Shown: positions 60,379 to 64,000 of the stretch, piece by piece
Numbering within the stretch: the first letter of the stretch is position 1
Layout of the letters: each line of letters starts with the position of its first letter
NCBI GenBank assembly: GCA_947577185.1
Contig: CANPUE010000012.1
Coordinates: forward strand, 1-64,000
DNA from: an uncultured Lachnospiraceae bacterium
GTDB lineage: Bacteria; Bacillota; Clostridia; Lachnospirales; Lachnospiraceae
Direction: 5' to 3'
Length of the DNA: 64,000 bases
Notes under the pieces: model-generated
Database searches by the model: none
What the model saw: the letters and a program-made list of their open reading frames with translations, nothing else
What the model was told of the DNA's origin: nothing
Made by a program: the position numbers and the translations under genes

Positions 60379-61927
60379 TGATTTCATAGAATCGCAGGGA
60401 TTCGATATCCGCAGTGGATTCCAGGGTGATTTTTTTGTGCAGTATATTTTCTTCCGTTTCAACAGCCCCGTAAATGACACCGTCATTACCGATAAATTCA
60501 ATTACTTCCTGGTCAATGACAAAGTCCAGCGTTAAAGGGGCTTTCTGATCGAATGGTACAACGGCTGCCGCCGCATCAGTCTGTGGAGTGACAAATGCAA
60601 TCGTTCCTTTGTCAAAGCTTACGGTGACCGTTGTATCCCCTGCCGACAGCTTCGTATCTCCCGTTTCCTGTGCGTTCCAGCTTAATGTTAATTCTGCCGC
60701 GCGGCCGTTTAAAGTGGTCTCAAATGATGGTTCGCCCTGTTTCCATTCCCTGCGCAGCTGTCGGCACGCAAGGAGTTCCTCCGGGAGATGAAAACGTAAT
60801 TGATATCCGCTGTCTGTCTTTAGCAGTGACAATTCTGTCGGAACAGACATCAGACCTCTGTAATTTCCCCGGTCGTTTGTCATCCGAAGCCATGCGATGC
60901 TGATGACCCGATCCTCCACGCCTGCATAAGTCTGTGCCGCATAAGGCAGAGCTGTTGTGTACGCACACATTACTTCCGATTCTGGCATAAATTGAAAGCC
61001 GTCAAAGCTGCCGACAAGATAGTATCCGTCTGCAGACCAGAACACCCACTTCTTTTCCCCGTCGGCATTGTCAACTGATAACGCAAATAAGTCGGGACAT
61101 TCCCTCATTTTTTCAGCAGAAAATCTCTGTGTCTCTTCCCAGTGAAGCAAATCGGCGGAGCGGAAAACTGCAAATTCGTATTCATCGAGGAAAAGAACCA
61201 TGATGTAGGCGCCGCTTTCTCTGTGATAGAATATCTTCGGATCGCGGTTTCCGCCTCTGATATGCGGGAGAATCGTTCCGTCTATGCGCTGCAGTGTCTC
61301 TCCCCCGTCGGTGGAGACTGCGAGTCGTTGCGTATGCTGATTGCCGGCATCGACAGACCATTGATTACATCCGCCCGAAGCGGTATAGAAAAACAATAAT
61401 GCATTTTCGCCAAAGCCTGCGGCATTTTCTTTGTCCTGCCAGCCGCAGCCGGAGTAGATTGTTCCGTACTGGTCAGGATCCATTACCACGGGTTTGTGTT
61501 CCCACCTTAACAGATCCTTACTTACGGCATGTCCCCAATGCATATTTCCCCAGATGACGCCATATGGATTCCACTGGTAATAGAGGTGGTAAACACCGTC
61601 CGCAAAGACAAGGCCGTTGGGGTCATTGTGCCAGCCGGTCTCCGGCGCAAAATGGATCTGCGGTCGGAACGGATAGACGTTTTGTACTGTTTCATGATAA
61701 CAGAAGATGTTGTAAAGCAGATCCGCAGGGAGCTCTCCCCGGATTTCTATCTCCTGACCGAGATACCGGCTTACGTCCATGAATGTATAAAAATCGCAGT
61801 CCGTCCCCCCTAACTGAATATCAACTTCCTGAAATTTAACGCCATTGCAATAAAAATGAAGTTTTACTTCCGGTTTTTCTCTGTTTACCGGCAGCCATAA
61901 ATAGGGCTCTGAAATGTGTAACAGCAT
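60368..61927 (-). CDS. Family GH32 beta-fructosidase
   Basis: A 519-residue cytoplasmic enzyme. About 90 N-terminal residues form an extra beta domain. The five-bladed propeller then begins with GWHNDPNGLVFADGVYHLYY (nucleophile Asp102), has NRDPKIFYH (Asp229, stabiliser) and ECPDLF (Glu276, acid/base). A C-terminal beta-sandwich follows (VTVSFDKGTIAFVT). It releases fructose from sucrose, inulin- or levan-type oligomers. No transporter or kinase for fructose is adjacent, so it seems to stand alone. It begins at 61927 with an ggaggaaaaaag site and has a structured 5' leader. Confidence 0.9.
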   Translation of the reverse strand: MLLHISEPYLWLPVNREKPEVKLHFYCNGVKFQEVDIQLGGTDCDFYTFMDVSRYLGQEIEIRGELPADLLYNIFCYHETVQNVYPFRPQIHFAPETGWHNDPNGLVFADGVYHLYYQWNPYGVIWGNMHWGHAVSKDLLRWEHKPVVMDPDQYGTIYSGCGWQDKENAAGFGENALLFFYTASGGCNQWSVDAGNQHTQRLAVSTDGGETLQRIDGTILPHIRGGNRDPKIFYHRESGAYIMVLFLDEYEFAVFRSADLLHWEETQRFSAEKMRECPDLFALSVDNADGEKKWVFWSADGYYLVGSFDGFQFMPESEVMCAYTTALPYAAQTYAGVEDRVISIAWLRMTNDRGNYRGLMSVPTELSLLKTDSGYQLRFHLPEELLACRQLRREWKQGEPSFETTLNGRAAELTLSWNAQETGDTKLSAGDTTVTVSFDKGTIAFVTPQTDAAAAVVPFDQKAPLTLDFVIDQEVIEFIGNDGVIYGAVETEENILHKKITLESTADIESLRFYEIITQ

Positions 61928-61983
61928 TCTTTTTTCCTCCGATTACTCTTTGATTTTTTCCGTATTTATCATGTGTGAAGAAT

Positions 61984-62037
61984 GGTTTCCGCATCTTTGT
62001 AGTCCCGCCGTATGCGTAGGCGGGTGCCGTCGAAACC
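61984..62037 (-). promoter_or_regulatory. Nested, pseudoknot-capable leader RNA of the GH32 gene
   Basis: On the minus-strand transcript a six-base outer stem (GGTTTC/GAAACC, 62032-62037 with 61984-61989) encloses a six-base hairpin (CCCGCC/GGCGGG, 62019-62024 with 62004-62009). The hairpin loop contains CGCAT (62012-62016), which can pair with ATGCG at 61990-61994, giving a pseudoknot. It lies about 55 bases upstream of the gene. No named riboswitch or ribozyme class was recognised. Confidence 0.5.
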
Positions 62038-62068
62038 GATGACCTGTACCGCTTCTTTTCTATTCTAT

Positions 62069-62097
62069 ATTATAATGCGGAAATTTTATTAAGTAAA
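62069..62097 (-). promoter_or_regulatory. Promoter driving the GH32 leader
   Basis: On the minus strand TTTACT (62092-62097) and TATAAT (62069-62074) are 17 bases apart. The transcript then enters the structured leader element and the GH32 gene. Confidence 0.65.
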
Positions 62098-62263
62098 GAC
62101 AAGGGGAAAGCGGGATTGTGAAACGCTATGTAAAAACTGGCTTGTTATCTATGCACAAAAATGTAAAAATTTACGAAATTGTCTGGCAGGAACAAAGGGG
62201 GAGAAGCTATGAGTATGTAGGAAAAAGAGAAGTCTCTGTGAATGAGGCCGCCGAAAGAAGTTC

Positions 62264-62292
62264 TTTACCTGTTGCAGGATTCCGTGTATAAT
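62264..62292 (+). promoter_or_regulatory. Predicted promoter of the alcohol dehydrogenase gene
   Basis: TTTACC (62264-62269) and TATAAT (62287-62292) are 17 bases apart, 57 bases before the start codon. Confidence 0.55.
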
Positions 62293-62348
62293 AGATCATA
62301 ACAGAAGACAGGTTTGATGTTCTGAAAAATCAAAAGGAGAGATGCAGC

Positions 62349-63497
62349 ATGGCGAACAGATTTGTGTTAAATGAAACCTCCTATCATGGAGCGGGTGCAA
62401 TCCAGGAGATTGCAACGGAAGCAAAAGGAAGAGGATTTAAGAAGGCGTTTGTATGTTCCGACCCGGATCTTGTGAAGTTCGGTGTAACCGGAAAAGTTTT
62501 GGAGGTTCTTGACAAGGCAGGGCTTGTTTATGAGATGTACTCCAATATCAAGCCAAATCCGACGATTGAAAATGTACAGACCGGAGTGGAGGCTTATAAG
62601 AAATCCGGCGCGGATTATCTGGTAGCCATCGGCGGCGGCTCTTCAATGGATACGGCCAAAGCGATCGGGATCATCATCAATAATCCTGAGTTTGCTGACG
62701 TAGTGAGTCTGGAAGGCGTTGCGCCGACGAAAAATAAATCCGTACCGATCTTTGCGGTGCCTACGACGGCCGGAACGGCAGCAGAAGTAACGATTAACTA
62801 TGTGATCACAGACGCGCAGAAAAACCGTAAGATGGTGTGTGTTGATCCCAAAGATATCCCGGTTGTGGCATTTGTCGATCCGGATATGATGGCGTCCATG
62901 CCCAAAGGCCTGACTGCGGCAACCGGAATGGATGCGCTCACACATGCCATTGAGGGATATATCACGGCAGGCGCGTGGGAGCTGTCTGATATGTTCCATT
63001 TAAAAGCGATCGAGATCATTTCCCGTTCCCTGCGCGGTGCGGTTGACAATACGCCGGAAGGCAGAACGGATATGGCACTTGGGCAGTATGTAGCGGGAAT
63101 GGGCTTTTCCAATGTCGGACTCGGTATCGTTCATTCTATGGCACATCCGCTGGGCGCGCTCTATGATACGCCGCACGGGATTGCCAATGCAATCATCCTG
63201 CCGACCGTTATGGAATACAATGCGGAAGCGACCGGTGAGAAATACCGTGAGATCGCACGTGCGATGGGCGTTGAAGGCGTAGACGGCATGTCGCAGGAAG
63301 AGTACCGGAAAGCGGCAGTGGACGCTGTGAAGAAACTTTCCGAGGATGTCGGCATTCCGGGAGATCTGAAAGAAATCGTTAAGAAAGAGGACATACCGTT
63401 TTTGGCACAGTCGGCATATGATGATGCGTGCAGACCGGGAAATCCGAAGGAGACGAGCGTGGAAGATATTACGAAGCTGTATGAGAGCCTGATTTAG
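62349..63497 (+). CDS. Iron-containing alcohol dehydrogenase (FucO-like)
   Basis: A 382-residue enzyme of the Fe-dependent (type III) alcohol dehydrogenase family. The nucleotide site is YLVAIGGGSSMDTAKAIGII. The metal ligands are the Asp in VAFVDPDMM and the histidines in DALTHAIEGYI, GIVHSMAHPLGALY and YDTPHGIANAI. The whole pattern matches lactaldehyde reductase (1,2-propanediol oxidoreductase), which turns lactaldehyde from L-fucose or L-rhamnose breakdown into propanediol with NADH. If the rhamnosidase locus at 8880 feeds rhamnose into the cell, this enzyme could dispose of its lactaldehyde, though the two are far apart. It starts after an aaaaggagag site and ends before a terminator. 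Confidence 0.85.
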   Translation: MANRFVLNETSYHGAGAIQEIATEAKGRGFKKAFVCSDPDLVKFGVTGKVLEVLDKAGLVYEMYSNIKPNPTIENVQTGVEAYKKSGADYLVAIGGGSSMDTAKAIGIIINNPEFADVVSLEGVAPTKNKSVPIFAVPTTAGTAAEVTINYVITDAQKNRKMVCVDPKDIPVVAFVDPDMMASMPKGLTAATGMDALTHAIEGYITAGAWELSDMFHLKAIEIISRSLRGAVDNTPEGRTDMALGQYVAGMGFSNVGLGIVHSMAHPLGALYDTPHGIANAIILPTVMEYNAEATGEKYREIARAMGVEGVDGMSQEEYRKAAVDAVKKLSEDVGIPGDLKEIVKKEDIPFLAQSAYDDACRPGNPKETSVEDITKLYESLI

Positions 63498-63553
63498 TAA
63501 TCTGCGGACAGGCAGCGGGCGGTATCTGAAAACCGAATATGAGATTTTTATGG

Positions 63554-63582
63554 GCGGCAGGCTTTTGGTCTGCTGCCTTTTC
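63554..63582 (+). terminator. Intrinsic terminator after the alcohol dehydrogenase gene
   Basis: ggcggcag pairs with ctgctgcc (one G-T pair), followed by tttt. It lies just before the repressor's promoter. Confidence 0.7.
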
Positions 63583-63584
63583 AT

Positions 63585-63636
63585 TTGACAAAAGAGTCTA
63601 ACGGTGTTAGACTAAAGTAGTCTAATGGTATTAGAC
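63585..63636 (+). promoter_or_regulatory. Promoter with tandem BlaI/MecI-type operators
   Basis: Two near-identical palindromes, GTCTAACGGTGTTAGAC (63596-63612) and GTCTAATGGTATTAGAC (63620-63636), follow a perfect TTGACA (63585-63590). The first covers the spacer and a probable -10 (TAGACT, 63608-63613). This predicts tight self-repression by the winged-helix protein encoded next. Confidence 0.75.
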
Positions 63637-63656
63637 AACATTTGCTTACACAGAAA

Positions 63657-63679
63657 CGGATGGCCGAGTCCGGCATCCG
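63657..63679 (+). other. GC-rich hairpin in the repressor leader
   Basis: cggatg pairs with catccg, with further pairing inside (ccg/cgg-type). It lies between the operators and the start codon and may affect translation or be a partial terminator. It lacks a T run. Confidence 0.35.
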
Positions 63680-63707
63680 TTATTCGGGAAAGGATACGGG
63701 CAGGGTG

Positions 63708-64000
63708 ATGGAAAAATACAAACTGGGAGAGATGGAGAAACGACTGGCGGATCTGATCTGGGAGAATGAGCCGATTGCCTCCGGCCGGCTGGCAAAATTA
63801 TGCGAAACGGCTTTTGGATGGAAGCGGACAACGTCGTATACGATGTTAAAAAGGCTGTGCGACAGAGGAATTTTCGTAAATGACAGAGGGACAGTGTCAG
63901 CGTTATTACCAAGAGAAGAGTTTCAGGCGGCAAGGGGGGAACAGTTTATCAATGAACAGTTTGACGGTTCCCTGCCGCAGTTTCTGACGGCCTTTATGAG
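63708..64000 (+). CDS. BlaI/MecI family repressor, 5' part
   Basis: The first 97 codons are in the window; the gene continues beyond 64000. The product is a winged-helix protein: LGEMEKRLADLIWENEPIAS, LAKLCETAFGWKRTTSYTML, KRLCDRGIFVNDRGTVSALL. This is the penicillinase-repressor pattern. Homologues dimerise on TCTA-type palindromes like the two just upstream and are cleaved by a BlaR/MecR-type membrane protease upon signal. A BlaR1/M56 peptidase gene would be expected directly downstream, outside this window. The ATG at 63708 follows a weak gggcaggg site. Confidence 0.85.
   Translation, partial: MEKYKLGEMEKRLADLIWENEPIASGRLAKLCETAFGWKRTTSYTMLKRLCDRGIFVNDRGTVSALLPREEFQAARGEQFINEQFDGSLPQFLTAFM

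Larger units (their letters stand above)
61928..62348. other. Divergent intergenic region between GH32 and the alcohol dehydrogenase
   Basis: This 421-base stretch holds the GH32 leader element and promoter on the minus strand, and the alcohol dehydrogenase promoter on the plus strand. From about 62100 to 62250 nothing clear was seen. No gene is supported. Confidence 0.6.

Noticed and set aside
61990-62065. Minus-strand 26-codon frame (ending in AETILHT) through the GH32 leader element
   Set aside because: It has no start codon or ribosome site. The nested stems explain the base pattern better than a peptide.

Overview
The window looks like chromosomal DNA of a carbohydrate-specialised, low-to-mid GC Clostridia, most likely a Lachnospiraceae gut bacterium. 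The reasons are strong AGGAGG-type ribosome sites, several LplB/YtcP/lipoprotein sugar ABC systems without their own ATPase, YesM/YesN-type regulation, many intracellular glycosidases (GH78, GH3, GH2, GH67, GH32), and small families typical of Clostridia (DUF3842, DUF3021, LytTR). No rRNA, tRNA or CRISPR array was seen. All family calls are from reading motifs, not from searches.

Layout. 1-1605 is a graveyard of mobile DNA: a fragment of a plasmid/ICE-type replication initiator, a truncated IS256-family transposase with an internal stop, a frameshifted RhuM-like gene and a GNAT acetyltransferase with an in-frame stop. 1950-3109 is a convergent cupin/AraC pair. 3318-5696 is a DNA-damage cassette (SRAP protein, Y-family polymerase, small partner) with SOS-box-like sites. 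5844-24565 is a large catabolic locus: MFS carrier, YesM-type kinase, GH78 rhamnosidase, FAD reductase-like flavoprotein, sugar-type ABC importer, YesN-type regulator, domain-permuted GH3, type-B carboxylesterase and an Fe-S ene-reductase. The mix of deglycosylation, de-esterification and two flavin enzymes suggests uptake and breakdown of rhamnosylated, acylated plant phenolic glycosides. This is the best candidate here for an undescribed system.

24568-32543 holds housekeeping and accessory genes (MATE, chemoreceptor, P-loop kinase, ECF-transporter S component with a structured leader, DUF3842, two HAD phosphatases, LysR). 32710-37248 is an ECF sigma factor with an unknown membrane protein and an ABC exporter with two permeases. 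37365-54474 is a xylan-type locus: acetylesterase, GH2, AraC regulator, GH3 xylosidase, GH67 alpha-glucuronidase, ABC importer, esterase and MATE carrier. 54672-57273 is a LytTR-DUF3021-ABC exporter module. 57756-60378 is a run of five genes of unknown function, two of which share a domain. The window closes with a GH32 fructosidase behind a pseudoknot-capable leader, a FucO-like alcohol dehydrogenase, and the start of a BlaI/MecI repressor behind tandem palindromic operators.

How the parts work together. In both large sugar loci the enzymes lack signal peptides while the binding proteins are lipoproteins, so oligomers or glycosides are probably imported whole and cut in the cytoplasm. The transport ATPase is presumably a shared MsmX-type protein encoded elsewhere. 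In the first locus the sensor kinase and response regulator bracket the transport and enzyme genes, and two promoters in between share a nearly identical upstream box, as expected for common activation.
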